From: Streptomyces sp. GESEQ-35
GTDB lineage: Bacteria; Actinomycetota; Actinomycetes; Streptomycetales; Streptomycetaceae
Direction: 5' to 3'
NCBI RefSeq assembly: GCF_017948485.1
Contig: NZ_JAFFSX010000023.1
Coordinates: 1 to 64,000 of the forward strand
Length of the DNA stretch: 64,000 nt
Shown here: one piece after another, positions 8,674 through 17,357 of the stretch
Position numbering within the stretch: the first letter of the stretch is position 1
Layout of the letters: each line of letters starts with the position of its first letter
Notes under the pieces: model-generated
What the model was told of the DNA's origin: nothing
Database searches by the model: none
What the model saw: the letters and a program-made list of their open reading frames with translations, nothing else
Program-made: the position numbers and the translations under genes

Positions 8674-8898
8674 GAGGGGCGGATCCTCCGTGCGGCGGAA
8701 CGAGCGACAAGTCGGCGCGACGCATGCGGGCGAGCGGGGCGCATCGCACCGCTGGCAGGGCGCCTCGATCCTTGCACGCGCCTCCCGAGGTCGCGCAAGC
8801 CCCCCTGACACCGATGGGTACTCATGTCCCTTTTGCTGGCCCAAGTCGGTCGACAAATCGTCAGCGAACCGACTTCCCCGCCCGCCCACTCGCCGTCC

Positions 8899-10062
8899 TC
8901 ACGCACTGTCCGGAACGGGCAGCGGCCGCTTCTCGATCGCGGCAGCCATCACCTCGGGAAACAGGTCGGGTGTACAGGCGAAGGCGGGCGCTCCGAGCGC
9001 CGCGAGTGCGGCCGCGTGCTCCCGGTCGTACGCGGGCGCCCCTTCGTCCGACAGTGCCAGCAGCGTCACGAACTGCACCCCCGACGCCTTCATCGCCGAG
9101 ACCCGCTTGAGCATCTCGTTCCGTATCCCCCCTTCGTAGAGGTCGCTGATCAGCACGACCACCGTCTCCGCGGGCCGGGTGATCTGCGACTGGCAGTACG
9201 CGAGCGCCCGGTTGATGTCCGTACCGCCGCCGAGCTGCGTGCCGAAGAGCACGTCGACCGGGTCGTCGAGCTGGTCGGTGAGGTCGACGACGGCCGTGTC
9301 GAAGACGACGAGCCGTGTACTGATCGACCGCATGGAGGCCAGCACCGCCCCGAACACCGACGCGTAGACCACCGAGGCCGCCATCGACCCCGACTGGTCG
9401 ATGCAGAGGATGACCTCCTTCTTCACCGACTGCGAGGCCCGCCCGTACCCGATGAGCCGCTCGGGCACGATCGTCCGGTATTCAGGCAGGTAGTGCTTGA
9501 GGTTGGCCGCGATCGTGCGGTTCCAGTCGATGTCGTGATGGCGGGGCCGGTTGACGCGGGCGCTGCGGTCGAGGGCGCCGGTGAGGGTGGCCCGAGTGCG
9601 GCTGGCGAGCCGCTTCTCGAGGTCCTCGACCACCTTGCGCACGACGGCCCGTGCCGTCTCCTTCGTGGTCTCCGGCATCGCCTTGTTCAGCGAGAGCAGC
9701 GTGCCGACGAGATGCACGTCCGCGTCCACCGCCTCCAGCATCTCCGGCTCCAGCAGCAGCGTGGCCAGGCCGAGCCGGTCGATGGCGTCACGCTGCATCA
9801 CCTGCACGACGGAGGAGGGGAAGTACGTCCGAATGTCCCCGAGCCAGCGCGCCACGGACGGTGCCGAGGCCCCGAGCCCCGCCGAACGGTCCCGTCCCTT
9901 CTGCGGCTTGTCCCCCTGCCCGTAGAGCGCGGCGAGCGCACCGTCCATCGCGGCGTCCTGCCCGGCGAGCGTGCATCCGGTGCCGTCGGCCGCGTCACCG
10001 CCGAGCACCATCCGCCACCGCCGCAGCCGCTCCTGCCCCGGGTCGATCGCTTCGGTCGTCAT
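8899..10062 (-). CDS. vWA-domain protein with complete MIDAS, last gene of the MoxR arm
   Basis: 387 aa from ATG 10062, which overlaps the stop of the 66-aa gene by 4 nt. The N-terminal 200 residues are helical. The von Willebrand A domain covers about 216-380 with all metal-site residues: DQSGS at 222-226, Thr281 in GGGTDIN and Asp307 in LISDLYEGG. vWA proteins encoded beside MoxR AAA+ ATPases usually act as metal-dependent adaptors that bring substrates to the ATPase. The gene ends a run of four translationally coupled genes, so it should be made in fixed ratio with MoxR. It has no signal peptide or membrane helix, so it is probably cytoplasmic. Confidence 0.9.
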   Translation of the reverse strand: MTTEAIDPGQERLRRWRMVLGGDAADGTGCTLAGQDAAMDGALAALYGQGDKPQKGRDRSAGLGASAPSVARWLGDIRTYFPSSVVQVMQRDAIDRLGLATLLLEPEMLEAVDADVHLVGTLLSLNKAMPETTKETARAVVRKVVEDLEKRLASRTRATLTGALDRSARVNRPRHHDIDWNRTIAANLKHYLPEYRTIVPERLIGYGRASQSVKKEVILCIDQSGSMAASVVYASVFGAVLASMRSISTRLVVFDTAVVDLTDQLDDPVDVLFGTQLGGGTDINRALAYCQSQITRPAETVVVLISDLYEGGIRNEMLKRVSAMKASGVQFVTLLALSDEGAPAYDREHAAALAALGAPAFACTPDLFPEVMAAAIEKRPLPVPDSA

Positions 10063-10259
10063 GCGCCCACCCCCGTGAGAGGCCGATCGGCCACAGGCTG
10101 TGCCACCGCACGCCGCCCCGCCACAGGGCACGCCCAGAGCGGCATCACCTGCACGGTCGTCGTCGGGCCGTCTGCCGCCAGGAGCCCTTGCCCGCCACCC
10201 GTGACGGCGTTCACCGCTTCGGCCCGCTCCCCCGGCTCGTTCAACCGGTCGGTCGTCAT
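10059..10259 (-). CDS. Small coupled protein of the MoxR/vWA operon (66 aa), function unknown
   Basis: Reads MTTDRLNEPGERAEAVNAV and ends with Gly-Val-Gly-Ala. Its ATG (10259) overlaps the stop of the DUF5682 gene by 4 nt, and its own TGA overlaps the vWA start by 4 nt. This double ATGA coupling, with no other in-frame gene filling the gap between its neighbours, is the main evidence that it is real. It has one Cys, no membrane helix and no recognised domain. It may be a small subunit or adaptor of the complex. Confidence 0.65.
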   Translation of the reverse strand: MTTDRLNEPGERAEAVNAVTGGGQGLLAADGPTTTVQVMPLWACPVAGRRAVAQPVADRPLTGVGA

Positions 10260-12820
10260 TTCCCCGCCCCCACAAGGTCGTTGTCGTCGGCGCTCCGGTG
10301 ATCGCCGTCCAGCCCCAGCAGCAGCCGCACCACCGGCAGCACCGCGTCCGCGCGCTCCCTGTCCAGGTCGGGCGCGAACCCGGGTATCCCGGATCCGGCC
10401 GCCGCCGTGCTCCCCCGCGTCCCGGGTCCGCGCCGGACCAGTTCGCCGAGGGTCCGCCGCACCCCGGGCTCGTACGCCGAGAACGTTCGCCGCAGCAGAG
10501 GCAGTACGTCCGTGAACGCCTCCGCCGGCACCCCCGTCAGCCATGCGTCGACCAGCCCGAGCAGCCGCTCGTCGTGGACCAGGAGCATCCCGCCGCCCGA
10601 GCCGCCGCCGACGAACCCCTCGATCCACGCGGCCGCGTCCGCCGGAGGCGTCCCCGGCGACAGGACGAGCCCCATGAGCCTCGCCGCCTCGTCCTGCCCC
10701 AACTCCCCGTCGTCCAGCAGCAGCCGCACCGCCCGTCCCCGGACGACGCCGGGCACGGTGTCCCGTCCCGACAGCACCCGCAGCACCGATCGCCAGCGAT
10801 GCTGTAGGTCGCCGTGGCCCGGGGCGGGAGCGTCGGCCAGCAATCCCACCGCCCCGTGCACCGCGTCCACATGGCGCCGCATCTCCTCCGCCGCGTCCGC
10901 GTCGAGGGCGGCGCAGGCCGGAGGCAGGCCGACGAAGATCCGTTCGGCGAGGCCTGCCGCGACCTCGGCCAGGGCGCCGGTGTCCGTGCCGCGTACGTCG
11001 CCGTAGCGCAGGGAGCGGACCAGGGCGGGCAGGGCTTGGGCGAGATGGCCGACGTCGGCGTCCAGGGCCGCCCGGTCGGCGAGGATCCGCATCACTGTGG
11101 GGAGTGCGTCCGGCAGTTCGGCCAGCAGACAGCATTCGGCGAGCGCGGTGACGTCGGCGAGGCCCGGCGCGGCCACGGCGTCGGCCTCCGCCTTCGCGGT
11201 CGCGGCGGCGAGCACGGTCGTCCCCCACACCCCGGCCTCGGCGACCCGCACGGACAGTTCGGGCTCCCATCGCAGCCGCCATGTCTCCCGGAACGTACCC
11301 GTGCTGCCCCGCGACGCCGCCGGCTCGCCCCACTCGATGCCCAGCAGCCGCAGCCTGTGCAGCAGCCGGCTGCGCCCGGCGTCGGTCTCCTTGCGCAGGT
11401 CGAGCTCCAACTCCCGCTCCAGCGCCTCCGGTTTGATCCGCAGCCGCCGCTGGGTCCGGTCGAGGTCGCGCTGCAACGGCACCGCGGGCGCCGACTGCGG
11501 CACCTCCCCCAGCACATCGCCGACGACCAGCCGGTCGTGTACCAGCGCCAGCGGCACGTCCGAGCCCTCGCACATCACCGCACGCACGGCGTCGGTCGTC
11601 TCACTCAGCCCGGGCAGCGGACGACCGCGCATCACGGCGAGCGTCTCCGCCAGCCGCACCGCCTCGATGACATGCGCAGAGGAGACGAGCCGGTCCTCGG
11701 CGCGCAGCAGTCCCGCGACCTTGGTCAGCCATCGCTCGACCGGCCGGTCCGGCGCGCCGAACAGATGCCCGTACCAGCCCGGCGAGGCGATGCCCGCGCC
11801 GTATCCGCTGACCCGCGACAGCCTGCGATGCGTCCACGGCACCCAGGTCATGTCCGTCTTGACCTTGGGCAGCCCCTTCAGCAGCGCCCGGTCGGCGGAG
11901 ACGACGGCCTTCTGTCGCAGCGCGGGTACATGCCAGGCCCCGCACACCACGGCCACACTGTCCCCGAACTCGCGCTGTGCCGTCCGCACTTGGAGCCGCA
12001 TATGCGCCTCCCGCACGAGATCCCGGTCATGACCTCCGGTCCCGTACGCCTCCCGCAGCGCCCCCATGGCCTCTTCGAGCACGACGAACGGTGCGAACGC
12101 GTCCCTCTCCCCGACCCCCCGGTGCTCGACCACGTCCTCCCACCACCGCTCGGGATCGTCATAGCCGGCGGCCTCGGCGAGCACGGCCAGCGGATCGACA
12201 CGGACATCGGCGACGTTGGGCTCCTGCACCTTCTCCGAACCGGGGCCCGGCTCACCCTCGGCCTCGGCGTCGCCCGGCCGCCCCTCTACCCGGCCTGCGC
12301 CGGACGCGGGGGCCTCAGCCTCTGAGAACTCCTCAGCTCCCTCAGCTCCCTCAGCTCCCTGAGCCTCCGAGACCTCTCCATCCCCCTTGGCCTCAGCGGC
12401 CTCTTCCGTCCCCGCCGCATCCTCACCCCGCCCGGCGCCCTCCCCTTCGCCCCCGGCCCCCGCGTCCCGCTCCCAGGCCAGCGCGTGCGTGGCCGGCAAG
12501 TCGATGAAGCGGGCCGGTACTTCGTGCTCCAGGGCCCAGCGGATCGCGACCCACTCCGGGGAGAACTCGGCCAGCGGCCAGAACGCCGACCGGCCGGGCT
12601 CGTCCACTGCGTGGGCTAGGAGGGCGACCGGCGGCCGCATCTCCTCGTCGGCGGCCAGCGGAATCAGCGCATCGGCCTCGGGCGGACCCTCGATCAGCAC
12701 GACCCGCGGCCGGGCCGCGTCCAGCGCCGCCCGCACGGCCCGCGCCGATCCCGGCCCGTGATGCCGTACACCGAGCAGCAGCGGCTGCTCCACGGCGGAA
12801 CCCCCGCCCTTGTCGCTCAC
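10256..12820 (-). CDS. DUF5682 family protein
   Basis: 854 aa. It begins MSDKGGGSAVEQPLLLGVRH, followed by HHGPGSARAV and VVLIEGPPEAD, the signature N-terminal block of DUF5682. An acidic Glu/Ala/Gly-rich low-complexity insert lies at about 135-205. Later segments include CGAWHVPAL, TDMTWVPWTHRRLS and a helical, repeat-like C-terminus. The biochemical role is unknown; the family occurs mostly beside MoxR and vWA genes. The HHG/EGPPE/CGAWH pattern recalls TraB/erythromycin-esterase-like metal sites, but that is speculation. The ATG at 12820 overlaps the MoxR stop by 4 nt. Confidence 0.88.
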   Translation of the reverse strand: MSDKGGGSAVEQPLLLGVRHHGPGSARAVRAALDAARPRVVLIEGPPEADALIPLAADEEMRPPVALLAHAVDEPGRSAFWPLAEFSPEWVAIRWALEHEVPARFIDLPATHALAWERDAGAGGEGEGAGRGEDAAGTEEAAEAKGDGEVSEAQGAEGAEGAEEFSEAEAPASGAGRVEGRPGDAEAEGEPGPGSEKVQEPNVADVRVDPLAVLAEAAGYDDPERWWEDVVEHRGVGERDAFAPFVVLEEAMGALREAYGTGGHDRDLVREAHMRLQVRTAQREFGDSVAVVCGAWHVPALRQKAVVSADRALLKGLPKVKTDMTWVPWTHRRLSRVSGYGAGIASPGWYGHLFGAPDRPVERWLTKVAGLLRAEDRLVSSAHVIEAVRLAETLAVMRGRPLPGLSETTDAVRAVMCEGSDVPLALVHDRLVVGDVLGEVPQSAPAVPLQRDLDRTQRRLRIKPEALERELELDLRKETDAGRSRLLHRLRLLGIEWGEPAASRGSTGTFRETWRLRWEPELSVRVAEAGVWGTTVLAAATAKAEADAVAAPGLADVTALAECCLLAELPDALPTVMRILADRAALDADVGHLAQALPALVRSLRYGDVRGTDTGALAEVAAGLAERIFVGLPPACAALDADAAEEMRRHVDAVHGAVGLLADAPAPGHGDLQHRWRSVLRVLSGRDTVPGVVRGRAVRLLLDDGELGQDEAARLMGLVLSPGTPPADAAAWIEGFVGGGSGGGMLLVHDERLLGLVDAWLTGVPAEAFTDVLPLLRRTFSAYEPGVRRTLGELVRRGPGTRGSTAAAGSGIPGFAPDLDRERADAVLPVVRLLLGLDGDHRSADDNDLVGAGK

Positions 12821-13956
12821 GCGCTCACCTCCCGGCAGGCGCGGTAGAAGTCCTTCCAGCCGTCGCGCTCGCGGACGACCGCCTCCAGGTACTCCTGCCA
12901 GATGACCCGGTCGGCCGCCGGGTCGCGGACGACGGCGCCGAGGATGCCGGCGGCGACGTCGCCGGCCGTCAGCACGCCGTCACCGAAGTGGGCGGCCAGC
13001 GCAAGCCCGTTGGTGACGACGGAGATGGCCTCGGCCGTGGACAGCGTGCCGCTGGGTGACTTCACCTTCGTACGGCCGTCGGAGGTGACCCCGTCGCGCA
13101 GTTCGCGGAAGACGGTCACGACGCGGCGGATCTCGTCGACGCCGTCCGGCACGGCCGGCAGGTCGAGGGAACGGCCCATCTGGTCCACGCGGCGCGAGAC
13201 GATGTCGACCTCCGCCTCGACGCTCTCCGGCAGGGGCAGCACAACGGTGTTGAAGCGGCGGCGCAGCGCGCTGGACAGGTCGTTGACCCCGCGGTCGCGG
13301 TCGTTGGCCGTGGCGATCACGTTGAAACCGCGGACCGCCTGCACCTCCTGGCCCAGCTCCGGGATCGGCAGCGTCTTCTCGGACAGGATCGTGATGAGTG
13401 TGTCCTGCACATCGGCCGGGATGCGGGTCAGCTCCTCTATACGTGCCGTCATCCCCTCCGCCATGGCCCGCATGACGGGGCTGGGCACGAGCGCGTCGCG
13501 GCTCGGGCCGTGCGCCAGCAGCTGCGCGTAGTTCCAGCCGTAGCGGATCGCCTCCTCCGGCGTACCCGCCGTGCCCTGTACAAGCAGCGTCGAGTCGCCG
13601 CTGACCGCCGCGGCCAGATGCTCGGACACCCAGGTCTTGGCGGTGCCCGGCACGCCGAGCAGCAGCAGGGCGCGGTCGGTGGCGAGCGTGGTGACGGCGA
13701 CCTCGACGATGCGGCGCGGGCCGACGTACTTCGGCGTGATCACCGTGCCGTCCGGCAGGGTGCCGCCGAGCAGATAGGTGGCGACGGCCCACGGCGACAT
13801 CTTCCAGCGGGCCGGGCGCGGGCGGTCGTCCTGCGCGGCCAGTGCGGCAAGTTCAGCGGCGAAGGCGTCCTCGGCGTGCGGGCGCAGCGCCTCCGATTCC
13901 TGCGCGGGCGTGTTCTCGGGCATTTCGACGGACGTCGGTTCCACGGTGACAGACAT
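12817..13956 (-). CDS. MoxR-family AAA+ ATPase
   Basis: 379 aa from ATG 13956, preceded by GGAGGGGG about 8 bases upstream; longer in-frame starts lack a site. Walker A is GVPGTAKT at 101-108. The sensor 1 region is NVIATANDRDRG and the arginine region is SALRRRFNTV. Where MoxR proteins normally have a Walker B Asp-Glu, this one reads ARIEEL, with Glu-Glu. MoxR ATPases act as chaperone-like machines together with vWA proteins; the vWA gene is three genes downstream in the same coupled operon. The promoter at 14000-14022 has a RecA-NDp-like element, suggesting induction by DNA damage. Confidence 0.92.
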   Translation of the reverse strand: MSVTVEPTSVEMPENTPAQESEALRPHAEDAFAAELAALAAQDDRPRPARWKMSPWAVATYLLGGTLPDGTVITPKYVGPRRIVEVAVTTLATDRALLLLGVPGTAKTWVSEHLAAAVSGDSTLLVQGTAGTPEEAIRYGWNYAQLLAHGPSRDALVPSPVMRAMAEGMTARIEELTRIPADVQDTLITILSEKTLPIPELGQEVQAVRGFNVIATANDRDRGVNDLSSALRRRFNTVVLPLPESVEAEVDIVSRRVDQMGRSLDLPAVPDGVDEIRRVVTVFRELRDGVTSDGRTKVKSPSGTLSTAEAISVVTNGLALAAHFGDGVLTAGDVAAGILGAVVRDPAADRVIWQEYLEAVVRERDGWKDFYRACREVSA

Positions 13957-13999
13957 GGCTGAGGCCCCCTCCAGCTCGGCCGGTTCGGATCTGGTGTCC

Positions 14000-14022
14000 A
14001 CCGTGCACCACGCCACTGACAA
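14000..14022 (-). promoter_or_regulatory. RecA-NDp/PafBC-type promoter of the MoxR arm
   Basis: On the - strand TTGTCAGTG (14022-14014), an 8-base spacer, then CACGGT (14005-14000). The upstream element matches the LexA-independent damage promoter consensus TTGTCRGTG-N8-TAnnnT exactly; the -10 fits only in its second and last bases. It is paired with a facing copy 33 bp away. Confidence 0.65.
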
Positions 14023-14059
14023 TCCGTCCTGACCTGCGCAAATGCGCTCGCGAGGCCGA

Positions 14060-14082
14060 TTGTCAGTGCTGGGATCTACCTT
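14060..14082 (+). promoter_or_regulatory. RecA-NDp/PafBC-type promoter of the SWIM arm
   Basis: TTGTCAGTG (14060-14068), an 8-base spacer and TACCTT (14077-14082) fit the RecA-NDp consensus TTGTCRGTG-N8-TAnnnT completely. The expected transcript start, about 6-8 bases after the -10, falls on the ATG at 14090, so the SWIM mRNA would be leaderless. Confidence 0.78.
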
Positions 14083-14089
14083 CGATGGC

Positions 14090-15445
14090 ATGACTCAGCA
14101 GGGGGTGAGCTGGACTGCGGATCAGGTGCTGGCACTGGCGCCTGACGCATCGTCACGCAAGGCGGGAAGCAAACTCGGAGCGGCCGGGCCGTGGTCCGAG
14201 GCGGGAAGTTCCGACGAGGGGACGGTGTGGGGGCTGTGCAAGGGCAGCGGCAGCAAGCCGTATCAGACGGTCGTCGACATCGCGGACGCCTCCGGGCCCG
14301 CGTACAAGTGCAGTTGTCCGAGCCGCAAGTTCCCGTGCAAGCACGCACTCGGGCTGCTGTTGCTCTGGGCGGGCGGGGACGGAGCGGTGCCGCCGGGCCA
14401 GGCACCGGACTGGGCGGAGCAGTGGCTCGCGGGCAGACGCCGGCGTACGGAAGAGAAGCGAGCGGCGGGGCCGGCGGGTTCCCCGTCCGCCTCCGGTGAT
14501 CCGGAGGCGGCCCGGCGGCGGGCGGAGCGACGGGCCGAGCGGGTCACCGCGGGGGCGTCTGAGCTGGAGCAGCGCCTGGCGGACCTGCTGCGCGGCGGCA
14601 TCGCGGGCGCGGAGCAGACGGGGTACGCGCTGTGGGAGGAGACCGCGGCCCGCATGGTCGATGCCCAGGCACCCGGACTGGCCGCCCGTGTCCGGGAGTT
14701 GGGGGCGATCCCGGCGTCCGGTCCCGGCTGGCCGGTGCGTCTGCTGGAGGAGTGCGCGCTGCTCCACCTCCTCGACCAGGGCTGGCTGCGCCGCGAGCGG
14801 CTGCCCGAGGAACTGACGGCGACGGTCCGTTCACGCATCGGCCTGTCCGCATCGGCGGACGGCCCGCCGGTCCGGGACCGCTGGCTGATCCTCGCCCAGT
14901 ACGACACGGCCGATCCGAAGCTGACGACACGGCGAATCTGGCTCCACGGCGCCGACTCGGACCGGGTGGCGTTGCTCCTTTCCTATGGCGCCGCGGGCCG
15001 CTCCCCCGAACTGGCGCTGCCGGTCGGACTGACCCTGGACGCCGAGGTGTCCTCGTATCCAGGAGCGGGGCAGCTGCGGGCTGCCCTGGGTGAGCAGTTC
15101 GCGCCGCCCACGCCCGCGGCGACACGTCCGCCGGGAGTGACGACGGCCCAGGCGGCCGCCCGTTACGGCGACGCGCTGCGGGACGACCCCTGGCTGGAGT
15201 CGATGCCGGTCACGCTGGACCGCGTCATACCGACCCCGGACGGCGATTCCTGGCAACTGGCGGACGCCGACGGGGAAACGGCTCTGCCACTGGCCCCGTC
15301 GGCCCGTTCCCGCCCCGGCCTGTGGCGACTCGTCGCCCTGTCCGGCGGCGCCCCCGTCAAGGTCTTCGGAGAGTGCGGCCACCGGGGCTTCAACCCGCTG
15401 ACCGCCTGGCCGGAGGGAACGGGCGGGGCGGTGGCGCTGTGCTGA
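14090..15445 (+). CDS. SWIM zinc-finger protein
   Basis: 451 aa from ATG 14090; no ribosome site is visible, consistent with leaderless translation from the promoter just upstream. The SWIM motif CxCx6CxH is complete: Cys74, Cys76, Cys83 and His85 in CSCPSRKFPCKH. SWIM domains bind zinc and act in DNA or protein binding. The rest (100-451) has no enzyme motif that I recognise. It is divergent from the MoxR operon and followed 134 bp later by DUF5691; together these families form a recurrent neighbourhood. The shared damage-type promoter region argues for co-regulation. Confidence 0.9.
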   Translation: MTQQGVSWTADQVLALAPDASSRKAGSKLGAAGPWSEAGSSDEGTVWGLCKGSGSKPYQTVVDIADASGPAYKCSCPSRKFPCKHALGLLLLWAGGDGAVPPGQAPDWAEQWLAGRRRRTEEKRAAGPAGSPSASGDPEAARRRAERRAERVTAGASELEQRLADLLRGGIAGAEQTGYALWEETAARMVDAQAPGLAARVRELGAIPASGPGWPVRLLEECALLHLLDQGWLRRERLPEELTATVRSRIGLSASADGPPVRDRWLILAQYDTADPKLTTRRIWLHGADSDRVALLLSYGAAGRSPELALPVGLTLDAEVSSYPGAGQLRAALGEQFAPPTPAATRPPGVTTAQAAARYGDALRDDPWLESMPVTLDRVIPTPDGDSWQLADADGETALPLAPSARSRPGLWRLVALSGGAPVKVFGECGHRGFNPLTAWPEGTGGAVALC

Positions 15446-15579
15446 ACCCGCAGGCGTCCCGCCCCACCGGAGCCCCGACCTCGATGAGCCGCAACCACCT
15501 CACGGCATCCAGCCCTTCAACCACCCCACGGCACCAGCCCTTCATCAACCCCATCTCACCCAACAGAAAGGAGAAGCGC

Positions 15580-17202
15580 ATGAACAGGCACTCCACTCCT
15601 GTGGACACGCCCGCGTCGGGCGCCTGGGAGGAACTCGTCACCGCCGCCCTGCTCGGGACGGAGCGCCGCACTCCGCCGGGTTCCTCGCCGGGCCGGGACG
15701 CGCCGGTGGCGCTGTTGGACGCGGCGGCCGTGGAGACCGTGAGGCGGCGGGCCGGGCTGCGGCCCGCGAGGGCGGCCGAACGCCCCGAACCGGCACCCGA
15801 GGACCCACGCCCGGAGCTGCCCGGAGCGGCGGCTCGCAGGCTCTCGGTGCTGCTGGCCGACCGTCCCGGCACGGGCGCCGGCCGCGGCAGAGGCACGGCG
15901 CCGGACCTCATGGAACTGCTGCCCCAGTGGCTCGCGGCGGCCAACACCCGCGGTTTCGCGGCACCTCCCGAGGTACTGCCCGCGCTGCTGGACGCGGCCC
16001 GGGGCCGTACGGATCTGAGGCCGACCGCGTTGACGTTCGCGGGACCGCGGGCCGTGTGGCTCGCCCGTCTGAACCCTGACTGGCGGTTCGCCCTGCGTGC
16101 GGCGCCGGGCGGGGGCGCGGCGTTGCCGAGCGCCGAGGACACGGAGAAGGTGCGACAGCTGTGGCAGGAAGGGCTGTTCGCCGAACGGGTCGCCCTGCTC
16201 GCGGCGATCCGCGCCCGCGTGCCGGCCGCCGCGCGCGAACTGCTCACGAGCACCTGGTCGACGGAACGGGCGGAGGACCGTCTGATGTTCCTCGACTCGC
16301 TGCGGACGGGACTGGGACCGGATGACGAGCCGTTCCTGGAACAGGCGCTGGCCGACCGGAGCCGCAATGTGCGGGCGACGGCCGCGGAGTTGCTGTCGTC
16401 TCTGCCGGGATCGGCGCTGGCCGCGCGGATGGCGGTCCGGGCCGGTGCGTGCGTGGCGTTCGACCGTATGCCGGAGATACCGACGATCGCCGTTGAAGCA
16501 CCGCACGAGTGCGATCCGAGCATGGAGCGAGACGGTGTCGTGACCAAGGCTCCTGCGGGACGGGGTGAGCGGTCGTGGTGGCTGGGCCAGTTGGTGGAGG
16601 CGGCACCGCTGGGTACCTGGCCCGGTCGGCTCGGCGGACGCACACCTCAGGAGATCGTGGCCCTGCCGGTCGCGGACGACTGGCAGGGCGAGCTGCACGC
16701 GGCGTGGTGCCGGGCCGCGGTGCGGCAGCGGAACGCCGAGTGGGCACGAGCACTCCTCGGCACACCGTCCGCACCGGAAGCCGGTGGTCCGGGCGCGGTG
16801 TCGCTGGCGGAGCGGGCGAAACTGCTCGGCACCCTGGGCTCCGCCGAACGGGCCGAGTGGGTGGCCGGGTTCATCGCGGCGCACGGACTGTCCGAGGCGT
16901 TTCAGCTGCTCGGGGTGTGCGCGGTGCCGTGGGCCGTGCCACTGGGGCGGGCAGTGGTGGACGCGCTCAACATCGCACGGGACGCGGGGAGTTATCCATG
17001 GAGCTTCAGCGGGGTGATGGGCTTGGCCGAGCGATGCCTGGAGCCCGGGGAGACAGGACGGCTCGACGGGTTGGTGGCAGTGCCGGACGAGCCGGAGGAC
17101 GCGTCACCGGGCGCCGGCGGGTACTGGGCGGAGGCATTCCAACGCCTGGCCACGACACTGCGGTTGCGGGCAGCCATGGCGGAGGAGTTGGGGGCGGCGT
17201 AA
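15580..17202 (+). CDS. DUF5691 family protein
   Basis: 540 aa from ATG 15580, with AAAGGAGAAG just upstream; the upstream in-frame extension overlaps SWIM and lacks a site. It starts MNRHSTPVDTPASGAWEELV, followed by TAALLGTERR, typical of DUF5691. Most of the protein is helical and HEAT-like: LFLDSL and a DDEPFLEQALADRSRNVR/AAELLSSLPGSALA pair near residues 225-290. DUF5691 is nearly always encoded beside SWIM, MoxR, DUF5682 and vWA genes, so it is probably a scaffold subunit of that system (inference). Confidence 0.85.
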   Translation: MNRHSTPVDTPASGAWEELVTAALLGTERRTPPGSSPGRDAPVALLDAAAVETVRRRAGLRPARAAERPEPAPEDPRPELPGAAARRLSVLLADRPGTGAGRGRGTAPDLMELLPQWLAAANTRGFAAPPEVLPALLDAARGRTDLRPTALTFAGPRAVWLARLNPDWRFALRAAPGGGAALPSAEDTEKVRQLWQEGLFAERVALLAAIRARVPAAARELLTSTWSTERAEDRLMFLDSLRTGLGPDDEPFLEQALADRSRNVRATAAELLSSLPGSALAARMAVRAGACVAFDRMPEIPTIAVEAPHECDPSMERDGVVTKAPAGRGERSWWLGQLVEAAPLGTWPGRLGGRTPQEIVALPVADDWQGELHAAWCRAAVRQRNAEWARALLGTPSAPEAGGPGAVSLAERAKLLGTLGSAERAEWVAGFIAAHGLSEAFQLLGVCAVPWAVPLGRAVVDALNIARDAGSYPWSFSGVMGLAERCLEPGETGRLDGLVAVPDEPEDASPGAGGYWAEAFQRLATTLRLRAAMAEELGAA

Positions 17203-17254
17203 GGCCCATCGCCCCGCGGACGCGCCTCACATTGAAAACGACCGCCCAGCAGAC

Positions 17255-17328
17255 GCCCCTAAGGGGCGCGGGGAACTGCGCGACCAGCCCCAACGGCGCC
17301 GCACCCGCCCACCGACACATCGCGGCAC
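17255..17328 (-). repeat. Dispersed intergenic repeat, copy B
   Basis: Reverse-orientation copy of the element at 5054-5130: on this strand GCCCCTAAGGGGC folds into a hairpin and GGGGAACTGCGCGACCAGCC is the complement of the core. It lies between the convergent DUF5691 and icmB genes and probably also serves as a terminator. Confidence 0.75.
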
Positions 17329-17357
17329 GAACAATCCCGCCACCCCAAGCGGAGCGC

